A program made the position numbers and the translations under genes. Positions 31,709-41,017 of a stretch of 64,000 bases of DNA are shown here, piece after piece. This DNA is from Belnapia moabensis DSM 16746 (GTDB lineage: Bacteria > Pseudomonadota > Alphaproteobacteria > Acetobacterales > Acetobacteraceae), in the NCBI RefSeq assembly GCF_000745835.1, contig NZ_JQKB01000007.1, positions 1 through 64,000 of the forward strand, read 5' to 3'. Positions within the stretch are counted from its first letter, which is position 1; each line of letters begins with the position of its first letter. The notes beneath the pieces are model-generated. The model was not told the origin of the DNA, did no database searches, and saw only the letters and a list, made by a program, of their open reading frames with translations.

Positions 31709-32428
31709 TCATGCCGGCTCCATCCATCTGGGGATGCGGGCGCGGCCTGCGACGAAGCGGTGCATGGCGTGGAGGGTGCGCCAGAGCTGCTTCGGCGGGT
31801 GCCAGGGGCGCTCCTGCATCGACTGGGCGAAGCGGTCGAAGACGGGTTGGTAGGTTTCGGACAAATCCGGGTCGGGGAGGAACTGGGAGGGCGCGGGGAG
31901 CGCGGAGAAGAGCTTGAGGCGGCGGGCGAGGACGATGGCGTGGAGGCTGCCGCAGAGGCGGATGGCGCGGCGGAAGGCGCAGCAGATGCGGTGTGCGAGG
32001 GTGGCGAGGCGCTCCGGGTGGGCGGCGAGGGCGACGAGGAGGCGGGGCCAGAGGCCGGCGCGGGCCCAGCGTCGGTAGGAGCGGGAGACGGTGTCGGGCT
32101 TGCCGTGCTCGGGGGGCAGCAGGCGCCAGGGCGCGCGGCCGCCGCGGTGCTTGGTGGTGGCCCAGCGGAAGATGGCGTCGAGCCGCTCGCGCGGGGAGCA
32201 GTCGAGGGGTCGGCCGCGCTCGGCCATGCCGCAGCCCATGGCGGCGAGGATGGGGGCGAGGGCGGCCCATTCGGCATCGGTCATGGCCGCCCAGGGCCGG
32301 GGCGGGGTGAGGCAGGTGAGCGGGTCGAGGTAGATGCGGCGGAGGATGTCGTGGCGGGTGAGGAAGTCGGCGGGGAAGAGGCCGGCGGGGATGGGGTCGG
32401 GGCGGCGGGGCTTGCGGCGGAGAGGCAT
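31709..32428 (-). CDS. Transposase-derived protein with IS5-type N-terminal (DUF4096) domain
   Basis: A 239-residue basic protein. Residues roughly 48-125 match the N-terminal helix-turn-helix domain of IS5-family transposases (TDAEWAALAPILAAM, RGRPLDCSPRERLDAIFRW, then GGRAPWRLLPPEHGKPDTV and SYRRWARAGLW). The second half (HRICCAFRRAIRLCGSL, PRWMEPA end) shows no DDE catalytic domain I can recognise. I found no terminal inverted repeats or target duplication around it. It is either a decayed insertion sequence whose C-terminus was replaced or a domesticated DNA-binding protein. The ATG 32428 start is tentative; an in-frame start at 32494 is possible. Confidence 0.6.
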   Translation of the reverse strand: MPLRRKPRRPDPIPAGLFPADFLTRHDILRRIYLDPLTCLTPPRPWAAMTDAEWAALAPILAAMGCGMAERGRPLDCSPRERLDAIFRWATTKHRGGRAPWRLLPPEHGKPDTVSRSYRRWARAGLWPRLLVALAAHPERLATLAHRICCAFRRAIRLCGSLHAIVLARRLKLFSALPAPSQFLPDPDLSETYQPVFDRFAQSMQERPWHPPKQLWRTLHAMHRFVAGRARIPRWMEPA

Positions 32429-32496
32429 GGGGGGGTGAGCTCCGCGGTGGAGCCGTGAACATAACAAAAACGATACGAGAATGCAAGGTCGCATCG

Positions 32497-33075
32497 TCAG
32501 GGCGCGGCCGGGCGATCCTCCTCCGTAATCGAGCGGATGACGCGGCAGGGGTTGCCCGCCGCGAAGACCCCGGGCGGGATGTCGCGCGTCACGACGCTGC
32601 CGGCGCCGATCACGCTGCCCGAGCCGATGCTGACGCCGGGCAGGATGAAGGCCCCGGCGCCGACCCAGACATCGGCGCCGATCTCGACCGGCTTGCCGTA
32701 TTCCTGCTGACGCCGGAGCGCGGCATCGAGCGGATGCATCGGCGTCAGGATCTGCACGCCGGGCCCGAACAGTGTGTAGTCGCCGATGCGGACCCGGCAG
32801 ACATCGAGCACGATGCAGTTGAAGTTGAAGAAGACGCGCTCACCGAGCTCGATGTTGGTGCCGTAGTCGCAGAAGAAGGGCGGCTGCATCCAGACCGTGT
32901 CGCCCCCCTGGCCGAAGAGCTGGCGGCAGAGGTCGCGGCGGAGCGCCTCATCGGCCTCGCTGGCGGCGTTGAGCCTCTGGCACAGCTCGCGGGCCCGGAT
33001 GCGGTCGGCGACGAGGCCGGGATCGAGGGCGTCGTAAAGCTCGCCGGCCAGCATCTTCTCGCGTTCGGTGGGCAT
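32497..33075 (-). CDS. Maltose/galactoside O-acetyltransferase family protein
   Basis: A 192-residue CoA-dependent sugar O-acetyltransferase of the Maa/NodL/LacA group. It has the N-terminal Maa helix pair (REKMLAGELYDALDPGLVADRIRARELCQRLN), the hexapeptide beta-helix with FFCDYGTNIELGERVFFNFNCIVLDVCRVRIGDYTLFGPGVQILTPMHP (the catalytic His is in MHP), and the final VIGAGSVVTRDIPPGVFAAGNPCRVIR. Trimeric and cytoplasmic in known members; the acceptor is unknown. The gene downstream on the same strand is the transposase-like protein; no sugar pathway gene is adjacent. Confidence 0.92.
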   Translation of the reverse strand: MPTEREKMLAGELYDALDPGLVADRIRARELCQRLNAASEADEALRRDLCRQLFGQGGDTVWMQPPFFCDYGTNIELGERVFFNFNCIVLDVCRVRIGDYTLFGPGVQILTPMHPLDAALRRQQEYGKPVEIGADVWVGAGAFILPGVSIGSGSVIGAGSVVTRDIPPGVFAAGNPCRVIRSITEEDRPAAP

Positions 33076-33101
33076 GGGCAGGTCCTGTCCCGGTTGGTGG
33101 G

Positions 33102-34154
33102 TCAAGCCTCGACCAGCCCGAGGCCGTTGAGGCCGGGCAGCATCTCCGGCCAGCGGCGGGCCTCGGCAGATTGCAGGAGGATGCGGGCCCAGGCGACCCA
33201 GCCGGACCAGGCGATGCGCTTGTCCCAGGCGGTGCCCCAATCCGTCAGCAGGGCGAGGCCGGCGGTGGCGTGTTGGGCGGCGCCCTCCCAATCGGCGGCG
33301 GCCAGGGCGAGCTGGGCCAGGAGAAGGCGGGGCTCGGCGACATGGGGGTTGTGGGCGGCGGCGGCCTCCAGGGCGCGGCGGGTCGGGTCGGGGCTGGCGA
33401 TGGGGAGGGCGCGGGTCACGGCCTGCCAGTAAAGCGTGGCGGCGGCGAGCTCGTCGGCGGGGTCGAGACGCGCGGTGCAGCGGGCGAAGACGGGGGGTGT
33501 GGGGATGCCCCATTCGGGGGGCATCTCCGAGAGGGGCTGGGCGAGGCGGGAGAGGGTGCTGAGGGCGGTCGAGGTCGGCTTCAACGGGCCGGGCCAGAGG
33601 GCGGCGGCCCAATGGTCCTGCACGCGGCGGGGCTTGGAAGGGCCGGGGAAGCCGGGGAAAAGCTCATCCTGCCAGGAGTGCCACTGCTCGGCGATGTCGG
33701 CGATGGTGGCGATGGCGAAGACCGCGACATCCTTGGTGCTGAGCAGGATGGCGGGGGCGCCTTCGCGCTCGAGGACCATGCCTTCCTCGGGGAGGTCGCC
33801 CTCCTCGATCAGGCGGCGGGTGAAGAGGGTGCGGGGCATGGTGCAGAAGAGGTGGACCAGGCGCTCGGCCTCCTCGCCCAGGGCCTGGCGGAGGGGAGCG
33901 CGGTCGGCGAAGAGCTTCAGGTCCACGTATTCGTTCGAGTAGACGCTGTGGAAGAGGCCGAGCAGGCGGATCTCGCGCGGCATGTCCCAGAGCGCCAGCG
34001 TGCGGTAGAGGCCGAGCAGGTGGTCCTTGAAGGTGCCGGCCTTGTGCCAGTCCTCGCCGGCGGCGCGGGAGAAGAGCAGCTCCAGCAGGTGGGGAAGCTC
34101 AGGGTCGATGGCGGCCCAGTCCTCGGCCAGCAATGGCTTGATGAGGGGGTGCAT
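33102..34154 (-). CDS. DUF6817-like protein (HD-related helical domain)
   Basis: A 350-residue cytoplasmic protein. The N-terminal 150 residues have a regular helical pattern with HLLELLFSRAAGEDWHKAGTFKDHLLGLYRTLALWDMPREIRLLGLFHSVYSNEYVDLKLF, which resembles the DUF6817 group: spaced His residues (H in DWHK, DHL, and LFHS) recall an HD phosphohydrolase core. The C-terminal half looks like tetratricopeptide-type helices (LAAATLYWQAVTRAL, ARRALEAAAAHNPH, LAQLALAAADWEGAAQHA). Function is unknown. ATG 34154 was chosen; upstream frame extension is Pro/Arg-rich and unlikely to be coding. It is divergent from sppA. Confidence 0.7.
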   Translation of the reverse strand: MHPLIKPLLAEDWAAIDPELPHLLELLFSRAAGEDWHKAGTFKDHLLGLYRTLALWDMPREIRLLGLFHSVYSNEYVDLKLFADRAPLRQALGEEAERLVHLFCTMPRTLFTRRLIEEGDLPEEGMVLEREGAPAILLSTKDVAVFAIATIADIAEQWHSWQDELFPGFPGPSKPRRVQDHWAAALWPGPLKPTSTALSTLSRLAQPLSEMPPEWGIPTPPVFARCTARLDPADELAAATLYWQAVTRALPIASPDPTRRALEAAAAHNPHVAEPRLLLAQLALAAADWEGAAQHATAGLALLTDWGTAWDKRIAWSGWVAWARILLQSAEARRWPEMLPGLNGLGLVEA

Positions 34155-34315
34155 CAGGGCGCGGCCCGGTCGCGGCGGCGCTGGTCGAGGATGCCGGTGT
34201 CCATGGGGCGTCTCCCTTGCGGTCGGGCCGACGGTAGAGGGGCGGGGGCTGGACCGGAAGGCCCAGAGGGGCCAGATGCCGAGGCCAGGTGAGCGGCGAC
34301 GGGAGCGGGACCTGC

Positions 34316-35230
34316 ATGGCACTGGATGCCGATCTGCTGATCGACCGGAGGCGGCTGAAGCGGCGGCTGGCGCTGTGGCGGGGCTTCGCCCTGCTGCTGG
34401 TGCTGGGGGCGGTGCTGGCCTGGCTGGGGCGTGGGGCCGAGTTGCCAGGGATCGGGGCGGGGCGGGTCGAGCGGCTGACCGTCTCGGGCTTCATCGGCGA
34501 TGACCGGAAGCTGCAGGAGGCGCTCGACAAGCTCGCCAAGGATGCGGGGGTGCGGGCGGTGATCGTCGCCATCGACAGCCCGGGCGGGACGGTCGGCGGC
34601 GGGGAGGCGCTGCATGCTGCGCTCGGGCGGCTCAGGGCGGCGAAGCCTGTCGTCGCGGTGATGCGAGGGACGGCGGCGTCGGCGGGCTATATGACGGCCG
34701 TCGCGGCGGAGCGGATCTTCGCGCGGGAATCGACGCTGACGGGGTCGATCGGTGTCATCCTGCAGACCTTCGATACCTCCGAATTGCTGGCGAGGCTGGG
34801 GGTGCGGGGGGAGGCGCTGGTCTCGGGGCCGTTGAAGGATCAGCCGAACCCCTTCCATCCGCTCTCGCCCGAAGGGCGCGAGGCGTTGCAGGGCGTCGTC
34901 GGCGACATGTATGCGCAGTTCGTCGAGAAGGTGGCGGCGGGGCGGCAGATGCCCGTCGAGCGCGTCAGGGCGCTGGCGGATGGGCGCGTCCTCACCGGGC
35001 GGCAGGCGCTGGCGGCGGGGCTAGTCGATGCGATCGGCGGCGAGGCGGAGGCACGGGCCTGGCTGGCGGCCGAGAAGGGGGTGCCGGCCGATCTGCCGGT
35101 GCGTGACATCGAGACCCGGAGCATGGCCGAGAGGGTGGTGGGCGCGGCCTTCGGGGGTGTGGTAAAAAGCCTGATTTCAGAATGGGTTGGCGTTGACGGG
35201 ATCGGCCCGCTCTGGCAGCTTCCACGGTGA
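34316..35230 (+). CDS. sppA: Signal peptide peptidase SppA, 36-kDa S49 type
   Basis: Inner-membrane serine protease that degrades cleaved signal peptides. The 304-residue single-domain form has one membrane helix (about 22-38), then the S49 domain with [16 protein letters not shown], the catalytic Ser122 in GTAASAGYM and the general-base Lys174 in [14 protein letters not shown] 34316 follows GGGAG; GTG 34289 is a weaker alternative. It is first in the run sppA-ihfB-lapA-pyrF-trpF, all plus strand with short gaps, an order kept in Rhodospirillales. Confidence 0.93.
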   Translation: MALDADLLIDRRRLKRRLALWRGFALLLVLGAVLAWLGRGAELPGIGAGRVERLTVSGFIGDDRKLQEALDKLAKDAGVRAVIVAIDSPGGTVGGGEALHAALGRLRAAKPVVAVMRGTAASAGYMTAVAAERIFARESTLTGSIGVILQTFDTSELLARLGVRGEALVSGPLKDQPNPFHPLSPEGREALQGVVGDMYAQFVEKVAAGRQMPVERVRALADGRVLTGRQALAAGLVDAIGGEAEARAWLAAEKGVPADLPVRDIETRSMAERVVGAAFGGVVKSLISEWVGVDGIGPLWQLPR

Positions 35231-35249
35231 GGGGCAAGGTGGGGCGGCG

Positions 35250-35576
35250 ATGACGAAGAGCGAGCTGATCGCGCATCTGGCGGCGGAGAACCCGCATCTG
35301 CGCCAGCCGGATATCGAGCTGATCGTGGCGACCGTCTTCGAGGAGATCACCGCGGCGCTGACCCGGGGCGACCGGGTGGAGCTGCGCGGCTTCGGGGCCT
35401 TCTCGGCCAAAAAGCGGGACCCGCGGACCGGGCGGAACCCGCGTACCGGGGCGGCGGTTCCGGTGGAAGGCAAGGCCGTTCCCTATTTCAAGCCGGGCAA
35501 GGAGCTGCGCGAGCGGGTGAATGACGGGTCGGCCCCGGCTGCGCCTCGCCCGGCCCGCGCCGCGGCCAGTTCGTGA
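35250..35576 (+). CDS. ihfB: Integration host factor, beta subunit
   Basis: DNA-bending nucleoid protein that works as a heterodimer with IHF-alpha. The 108-residue chain starts [17 protein letters not shown] and contains [48 protein letters not shown], the beta-arm region with the DNA-intercalating proline (NPRTG). A short Ala/Pro-rich tail extends past the usual end. It follows sppA by 19 bases and is followed by the LapA-domain gene. IHF-alpha is not in this window. Confidence 0.95.
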   Translation: MTKSELIAHLAAENPHLRQPDIELIVATVFEEITAALTRGDRVELRGFGAFSAKKRDPRTGRNPRTGAAVPVEGKAVPYFKPGKELRERVNDGSAPAAPRPARAAASS

Positions 35577-35589
35577 AGGACCCCTGTTG

Positions 35590-35934
35590 ATGCTGCGACT
35601 GATCCTGCTGCTGCCGGTGCTGGTGCTGCTGGTGCTCTTCGGCCTGTCGAACCGGGAGGAGGTACTGCTGCATCTCTGGCCCTTCGACCTGGCCTGGGCG
35701 GTGCCGCTCTCGACGGCGATGCTGGTGTTTGCCGCCGTGTTCTTCCTGTGCGGCGCGCTGGTGGCCTGGGTGGCGGGGCTGCCCGTCCGGGCGCGGGCGC
35801 GGCGGGCGGAGCGGGCGGCGCAGGTGCTGGAGGCGGAGCTGAACGAGCATCGCGCGGCGGCGGCGCGGCAGGTCGGGCCGGTGCCACAGCGGGCGGGGAC
35901 CAGCCTCGTGACCTTGCAGCGGCCGGCGGCCTGA
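35590..35934 (+). CDS. lapA: LapA-domain (DUF1049) membrane protein
   Basis: A 114-residue inner-membrane protein with two helices (about 2-20 and 40-64) and a cytoplasmic coiled-coil-like tail ([28 protein letters not shown]). This is the LapA pattern; in E. coli LapA acts with LapB in controlling lipopolysaccharide synthesis. LapB is not present here. It lies between ihfB and pyrF, the usual position in this group, with 13 bases to ihfB. The start is ATG 35590, with TTG 35587 immediately before it as an alternative. Confidence 0.8.
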   Translation: MLRLILLLPVLVLLVLFGLSNREEVLLHLWPFDLAWAVPLSTAMLVFAAVFFLCGALVAWVAGLPVRARARRAERAAQVLEAELNEHRAAAARQVGPVPQRAGTSLVTLQRPAA

Positions 35935-35939
35935 CGAGC

Positions 35940-36650
35940 ATGTTGGCGCGTCCCCGAGGGGGGGCCGGGCGGGTCATTCCGGCAATCGATACGCCGGATA
36001 TTGGGCGGGCCGAGGCGTTGGCGCGGGCGCTGGCGCCGGGATGCGGGGCGGTGAAGCTCGGGCTCGAGCTGTTCACCGCCTGCGGGCCGGAGGCGGTGCG
36101 GCGGGTGGCGCCGGTGGCGCCGGTCTTCCTCGACCTCAAGCTGCATGACATCCCGAATACCGTGGCCGGTGCGGTGCGGTCGCTGCTGCCCTTGCGGCCG
36201 GCGATGCTGACGCTGCATGGCGCGGGCGGGGCGGCGATGATCGCGGCCGCGCGGGAGGCCGCCGAGGCGGCGGGGGAGGCGAGGCCGATCCTGCTGGCCG
36301 TCACCGTGCTGACCAGCCTGGATGCGGGGGCGCTGGCGGAGACGGGCGTCGCCGGTGGGCCGGTGCAGCAGGTGCTGCGGCTGGCGCGGCTGGCGCTCGG
36401 GGCCGGGGCGGATGGGCTGGTCTGCTCGCCGCGCGAGGTGGGGCCGATCCGCGATGCCTTCGGCGAGGGGCCGATGCTGGTGGTGCCGGGGGTCAGGCCG
36501 GCCGGGAGTGCAGTGGGCGATCAGGCCAGGGTGGCGACGCCGGCGGAGGCTGTCGCCGCCGGGGCGGATTGGATCGTGGTCGGACGGCCGATTACCGGCG
36601 CTGCCGATCCGGTGGCGGCGCTTCGGGCGATCGCCGGGGAGATTGCGTGA
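35940..36650 (+). CDS. pyrF: Orotidine 5'-phosphate decarboxylase
   Basis: Final step of UMP synthesis. The 236-residue TIM barrel has the catalytic motif [13 protein letters not shown] with Asp65, Lys67 and Asp70 as the charged active-site set, [16 protein letters not shown] before it, and the phosphate-binding [17 protein letters not shown] and [11 protein letters not shown] at the end. The start ATG 35940 opens shortly before the first strand; in-frame sequence further upstream overlaps lapA. The stop overlaps trpF (GTGA), coupling a pyrimidine enzyme to a tryptophan enzyme, an arrangement known in alphaproteobacteria. Confidence 0.95.
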   Translation: MLARPRGGAGRVIPAIDTPDIGRAEALARALAPGCGAVKLGLELFTACGPEAVRRVAPVAPVFLDLKLHDIPNTVAGAVRSLLPLRPAMLTLHGAGGAAMIAAAREAAEAAGEARPILLAVTVLTSLDAGALAETGVAGGPVQQVLRLARLALGAGADGLVCSPREVGPIRDAFGEGPMLVVPGVRPAGSAVGDQARVATPAEAVAAGADWIVVGRPITGAADPVAALRAIAGEIA

Positions 36651-37288
36651 CAGAGGTGAAGATCTGCGGGGTCCGCGATGCGGCGGGCTTCGATGCGGCG
36701 GCGGAGGCTGGAGCGGCGATGGTCGGCTTCGTCTTCTACCCGCCCTCGCCGCGCGCGGTGACGCCCGCGGAGGCGGCGGCGCTGTCGGCGCGGATGGAGG
36801 GGGGGCCGGTGCGGGTCGGGCTCTTCGTCGATCCGACGGATGAGGAGATCGCGGCGGTGCTGGCCGTGGTGCCGCTCGGGCTGATCCAATTGCATGGGGC
36901 GGAGAGCCCGGAGCGGTGTGCGGCGATCCGGGCGCGGTTCGGGGTGCCGGTGATGAAGGCGGTGGGTATCGGGGGCGAGGCGGATTTTGCGGCGCTCGAG
37001 GCCTATGCGCCGGTGGTGGACCGCTTCCTGCTCGATGCCAAGCCGCCGGCGGGGGCGAGCCTGCCGGGCGGGAATGCGGCGGCCTTCGACTGGGGGCTGA
37101 CGGCGGGGCGGGTGATCCCGCGGCCCTGGCTGCTGGCGGGGGGGCTGACGCCGGAGACGGTGGCGGAGGCGATCCGGCAGAGCGGGGCGGCGGGGGTGGA
37201 CGTGTCCTCGGGTGTCGAGCGGGCGCGGGGGGTGAAGGATCCGGGACGGATCAGGGATTTTGTCGGGGCGGCCAAGCAGACGGGATGA
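36647..37288 (+). CDS. trpF: Phosphoribosylanthranilate isomerase
   Basis: Third step of tryptophan synthesis from anthranilate, an Amadori rearrangement. The 213-residue TIM barrel starts [17 protein letters not shown] (Cys7 is the catalytic base), has [31 protein letters not shown], the general-acid Asp in FLLDAKPP, and the C-terminal phosphate site [15 protein letters not shown] and [16 protein letters not shown]. The start is a GTG overlapping the pyrF stop. Between it and trpB a response-regulator gene is inserted, interrupting an otherwise compact trp block. Confidence 0.96.
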   Translation: MTEVKICGVRDAAGFDAAAEAGAAMVGFVFYPPSPRAVTPAEAAALSARMEGGPVRVGLFVDPTDEEIAAVLAVVPLGLIQLHGAESPERCAAIRARFGVPVMKAVGIGGEADFAALEAYAPVVDRFLLDAKPPAGASLPGGNAAAFDWGLTAGRVIPRPWLLAGGLTPETVAEAIRQSGAAGVDVSSGVERARGVKDPGRIRDFVGAAKQTG

Positions 37289-37401
37289 TGCGCCGGGCCG
37301 CCTGGAGCTGAAAGTTCTATGTACTTCTGGTTGAGTTGGTGCATGATCCTTGCGTTGGCCATGCCGGTTCATCGGCGGATTAGCCCAAGGCACCAGGAAC
37401 A

Positions 37402-37929
37402 ATGTCAGCCGAGCTGCCCGCGGCACACGCGGCCCATCCCATGCCGGAGGTTTCGCCTCTCCGGATTCTGGTCGTCGAAGACCAGGTGCTCATCGCCATG
37501 CTGATCGAGGCGGTCCTGCAGGAGCACGGCTACGAGGTCATCCTCGCCGGCAATGGCGAGGAGGCGCTGGCCCGGGCGGAGCCTGTGGAGCGGCTGGCGG
37601 CCGTCGTCGCGGATATCCATCTGCTGGGCCGGATGGATGGGAAGGCGGTGATCCGCAGCCTTCGCCGCAGCCGCCCCGGACTGCCGGTGGTGGTGGTGAC
37701 CGGCTTCTATCCGGAAGCGCCGGAAGCCGATCTGCGAGGGCTCGGCGGGCCGACCATCCGGCTGCGCAAGCCCTTCGTTACCGAGGACCTGGTGGCCAGC
37801 CTCGCCGATGTGCTGGCGAGCCGGACCGGGCACGCGGGCGAGCCGTCGGCGGCGACGCCGGGGCGGCGGGGGCGCGTGGCGCAGGATGCGGGGGCCCCGG
37901 CCATGGAAGTCGCCTTGCCGCACCGGTAA
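37402..37929 (+). CDS. Receiver-only response regulator
   Basis: A 175-residue CheY-like protein: the receiver begins at about residue 20 ([27 protein letters not shown]), with the acidic Glu-Asp pair, the phospho-acceptor Asp in [14 protein letters not shown], Thr in VVVTGFYPE and Lys in RLRKPFV. No DNA-binding or enzymatic output follows; the last 45 residues are Ala/Gly/Arg-rich and probably disordered. Such regulators often serve HWE-type kinases, one of which is encoded at 59.6 kb. It lies between trpF and trpB, with a relatively AT-rich 113-base leader suggesting its own promoter. Confidence 0.88.
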   Translation: MSAELPAAHAAHPMPEVSPLRILVVEDQVLIAMLIEAVLQEHGYEVILAGNGEEALARAEPVERLAAVVADIHLLGRMDGKAVIRSLRRSRPGLPVVVVTGFYPEAPEADLRGLGGPTIRLRKPFVTEDLVASLADVLASRTGHAGEPSAATPGRRGRVAQDAGAPAMEVALPHR

Positions 37930-38027
37930 GGCGCCGGCCGGGGCGGGGTGGCGCGAAGCCCGGCCATGCTCGACTTTCCCCTCCGCGCGGGCTGCTCTAT
38001 GACGGCGGCCAGCCAAGGGGAAAGCAC

Positions 38028-39269
38028 GTGAACAAGCCGCTGCCCAATACCTATCGCCAGGGCCCGGACAGCCAGGGCCGCTTCGGCCAGTTCGGCGGGC
38101 GCTTCGTCGCCGAGACGCTGATGCCGCTGATCCTCGAGGTCGAGCAGGCCTATGAGGCGGCGAAGCGCGATCCCTCCTTCGACGCCGAGTGGCGGCGGCT
38201 GCTGACGCATTATGTCGGGCGGCCGAGCCCGCTCTGGTTCGCGGAGCGGCTGACCGAGCACCTTCGCGCGAACAGCGCGAGGGAAGGCTTTGGGGCGAAG
38301 GTCTACTTCAAGCGCGACGAGCTGAACCATACCGGCGCGCACAAGATCAACGCGGTGCTCGGGCAGATCCTGCTGGCCAAGCGCATGGGCAAGACGCGCA
38401 TCATCGCCGAGACCGGGGCGGGGCAGCATGGCGTGGCGACGGCGACCGTCTGCGCGCTGTTCGACCTGCCCTGCACCGTCTTCATGGGCGCGACGGATGT
38501 GGAGCGGCAGCAGCCCAACGTCTTCCGCATGAAGCTGCTCGGCGCCGAGGTGATGCCTGTGACCTCCGGCGCGGCGACGCTGAAGGATGCGATGAACGAG
38601 GCGCTGCGCTACTGGGTCGCCAATGTCGAGGACACCTATTACTGCATCGGCACCGTCGCGGGGCCGCACCCCTACCCGGTGATGGTGCGCGACTTCCAGA
38701 GCGTCATCGGCGAGGAGGCGAAGCAGCAGATGATGGCGGCCGAGGGGCGGCTGCCGGATGCGCTGGTGGCGGCGATCGGCGGCGGGTCGAACGCGATGGG
38801 GCTGTTCTATCCCTTCCTCGACGATGCCGATGTCCGCATGTATGGCGTGGAGGCGGCGGGGCATGGCGTGGAGACGGAGCAGCATGCCGCCTCGCTGACC
38901 AAGGGGCGGCCGGGCGTGCTGCACGGCAACCGCACCTACCTGCTGCAGGATGCGCATGGGCAGATCACCGAGGCGCATTCGATCAGCGCGGGGCTCGACT
39001 ATCCGGGCGTCGGGCCGGAGCATTCCTGGCTGCACGAGCTTGGCCGCGTGCAGTATGTGAGCGCGACGGATGACGAGGCGCTGGCCGCCTTCCAGCTCTG
39101 CTCGAAGCTCGAGGGCATCATCCCGGCGCTGGAGCCGGCGCATGCGCTGGCGCATGTGATCCGGATGGCGCCGACGCTGCCGAAGGACGAGATCGTGCTG
39201 ATGAATCTCTGCGGGCGCGGGGACAAGGACATCTTCACCGTGGCGCGGCACTTGGGAGTCGAGATGTGA
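38028..39269 (+). CDS. trpB: Tryptophan synthase, beta chain
   Basis: Pyridoxal-phosphate enzyme that joins indole and serine to make tryptophan in complex with TrpA. The 413-residue chain begins [26 protein letters not shown] and has the PLP lysine Lys106 in [29 protein letters not shown], and the phosphate-binding [10 protein letters not shown]. The start is GTG 38028 preceded by AAGGGGAAAG. It overlaps trpA by GTGA. It is 98 bases downstream of the inserted response regulator, not directly after trpF. Confidence 0.98.
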   Translation: MNKPLPNTYRQGPDSQGRFGQFGGRFVAETLMPLILEVEQAYEAAKRDPSFDAEWRRLLTHYVGRPSPLWFAERLTEHLRANSAREGFGAKVYFKRDELNHTGAHKINAVLGQILLAKRMGKTRIIAETGAGQHGVATATVCALFDLPCTVFMGATDVERQQPNVFRMKLLGAEVMPVTSGAATLKDAMNEALRYWVANVEDTYYCIGTVAGPHPYPVMVRDFQSVIGEEAKQQMMAAEGRLPDALVAAIGGGSNAMGLFYPFLDDADVRMYGVEAAGHGVETEQHAASLTKGRPGVLHGNRTYLLQDAHGQITEAHSISAGLDYPGVGPEHSWLHELGRVQYVSATDDEALAAFQLCSKLEGIIPALEPAHALAHVIRMAPTLPKDEIVLMNLCGRGDKDIFTVARHLGVEM

Positions 39270-40084
39270 GCCGGATTGCTGCCAAGTTTGCGGCGCTGAA
39301 GGCGGAGGGGCGCAAGGCGCTCGTCACCTATCTGCAGGGCTTCGACCCGGACCGGGAAACCTCGCTGGCGCTGCTGCGCGGGTTGCCGGGGGCGGGGGCC
39401 GACCTGCTGGAAGTGGGCGTGCCTTTCACCGACCCGATGGCGGACGGGCCTTCCATCCAGCGGGCGGCGCAGCGGGCGCTGAAGGTGGGGGCGACGCTGC
39501 CGGGCGTGCTCGACCTGGTGCGGGAATTCCGCCGCGGCGACGACACGACGCCCATCATCCTCATGGGCTACTACAACCCGATCCTCGCCTATGGCGTCGA
39601 CCGCTTCTGCGGGGACGCGGCCGCGGCGGGGGTCGATGGGCTGATCGTCGTCGACGTGCCGCCGGAGGAGGCGGGCGAGATCGAGCCGCAGGCCAGGGCC
39701 GCGGGGCTCGACCTGATCCGTCTGGTGGCGCCGACCACGGATGACGCGCGGCTGCCGCGCGTGCTCGCGGCGACGAGCGGCTTCGTCTACTACGTCTCGA
39801 TCACCGGCATCACCGGCACGCGGAGCGCGACGGCGGCCTCGCTGGAGCAGGCGATCCCGCGCATCCACAAGCATACCGATCTGCCGATCGCCATCGGCTT
39901 CGGCATCCGCACGCCGCAGCAGGCGGGGGAGGCGGCGCGGCTGGCCGATGGCGCGGTCGTCGGGACGGCGCTGGTGGATACGCTGGCGGCCTCGCTCGAT
40001 GAGAATGGCAAGGCACGGCCGGAGACCGTCGGGCTGGTGCTGGAGCAGGTGCGGGCGCTGGCGGGGGCGGTGCGCGGGGGATGA
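39266..40084 (+). CDS. trpA: Tryptophan synthase, alpha chain
   Basis: Cleaves indole-3-glycerol phosphate to indole, which passes through a tunnel to TrpB. The 272-residue TIM barrel has the catalytic Glu49 (LLEVGVPF) and Asp60 ([12 protein letters not shown]), [22 protein letters not shown] and the phosphate-binding [31 protein letters not shown] start overlapping trpB; stop overlapping accD by ATGA, so translation runs without gaps from trpB to accD. Confidence 0.97.
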   Translation: MSRIAAKFAALKAEGRKALVTYLQGFDPDRETSLALLRGLPGAGADLLEVGVPFTDPMADGPSIQRAAQRALKVGATLPGVLDLVREFRRGDDTTPIILMGYYNPILAYGVDRFCGDAAAAGVDGLIVVDVPPEEAGEIEPQARAAGLDLIRLVAPTTDDARLPRVLAATSGFVYYVSITGITGTRSATAASLEQAIPRIHKHTDLPIAIGFGIRTPQQAGEAARLADGAVVGTALVDTLAASLDENGKARPETVGLVLEQVRALAGAVRGG

Positions 40085-41007
40085 ACTGGATCAGCGAGTG
40101 GGCGCTGCCCAAGATCAAGACGCTGTTCGGCGCGCCGCGGGAGGTGCCGGACAATCTCTGGCACAAATGCCCGGCTTGCGAGCAGATGATCTTCCACCGC
40201 GACCTGGAGCGGAACCTGCATGTCTGCACGCATTGCGGGCACCATATGCGGGTCGGCGCGCGGACGCGCATGGACTACACGCTGGACGAGGGCTGGCAGC
40301 GGATCGAGCTGCCGAAGGCGCCGCAGGACCCGCTGCGGTTCCGTGACCAGCGGCGCTATGTCGAGCGGCTGCGTGAGGCGCAGGCGAAGATGGGGCAGGA
40401 GGATGCGGTCGTCGTCGCGCATGGGACGATCGAGGGCAGCCGCGTCGTCGTGGCGGCTTTCGAGTTCAGCTTCCTCGGCGGGTCGATGGGGGCGGGGGTC
40501 GGCGAGGCGCTGGTCACCGCGGCGCGGCTGGCGGTGCTGCAGGATGCGCCGCTGATCGTCTTCACCGCCTCGGGGGGCGCGCGGATGCAGGAGGGCGCGA
40601 TCAGCCTGATGCAGATGCCGCGCACCGTCATCGCCACGCGGATGGTGAAGGAGGCGGGGCTGCCCTTCATCGTCGTGCTCTGCGACCCGACCACCGGCGG
40701 CGTGACGGCGAGCTTCGCCATGCTGGGCGACGTGCAGATCGCCGAGCCGGGGGCGATGATCGGCTTCGCGGGGGCGCGGGTGATCGAGCAGACGGTGCGG
40801 GAGAAGCTGCCGGAGGGGTTCCAGAGGGCGGAATACCTGTTGCAGCACGGCATCCTCGACATGGTGGTGAAGCGGGGCGAGATGCGGGCGACGCTGGCGC
40901 GGCTCATCGGCCTGCTGCGGCTGCCGGAGCGGGTGGTGGCGCCCGTCGCCGCGACGGGGGAGGTCGAGGCGCTGCCGGCGCCGGAAGGGCCGGCAGTTCC
41001 CGCGTGA
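40081..41007 (+). CDS. accD: Acetyl-CoA carboxylase carboxyltransferase, beta subunit
   Basis: Half of the carboxyltransferase that makes malonyl-CoA, the first step of fatty-acid synthesis. The 308-residue protein has the N-terminal zinc ribbon with Cys30, Cys33, Cys49 and Cys52 (KCPACEQ and CTHCGHH) and the crotonase-like domain with [37 protein letters not shown] and [39 protein letters not shown]. The trpA-accD-folC order is conserved widely. Starts by ATGA overlap with trpA; ten bases to folC. Confidence 0.97.
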   Translation: MNWISEWALPKIKTLFGAPREVPDNLWHKCPACEQMIFHRDLERNLHVCTHCGHHMRVGARTRMDYTLDEGWQRIELPKAPQDPLRFRDQRRYVERLREAQAKMGQEDAVVVAHGTIEGSRVVVAAFEFSFLGGSMGAGVGEALVTAARLAVLQDAPLIVFTASGGARMQEGAISLMQMPRTVIATRMVKEAGLPFIVVLCDPTTGGVTASFAMLGDVQIAEPGAMIGFAGARVIEQTVREKLPEGFQRAEYLLQHGILDMVVKRGEMRATLARLIGLLRLPERVVAPVAATGEVEALPAPEGPAVPA

Positions 41008-41017
41008 GCCAAGGGGC

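Noticed and set aside
32345-32496. Terminal inverted repeats of an insertion sequence around the transposase-like gene
   Set aside because: I compared the flanks on both sides and found no matching inverted ends or target duplication; the one clear repeat (31659-31682) is a local stem-loop at the next gene.
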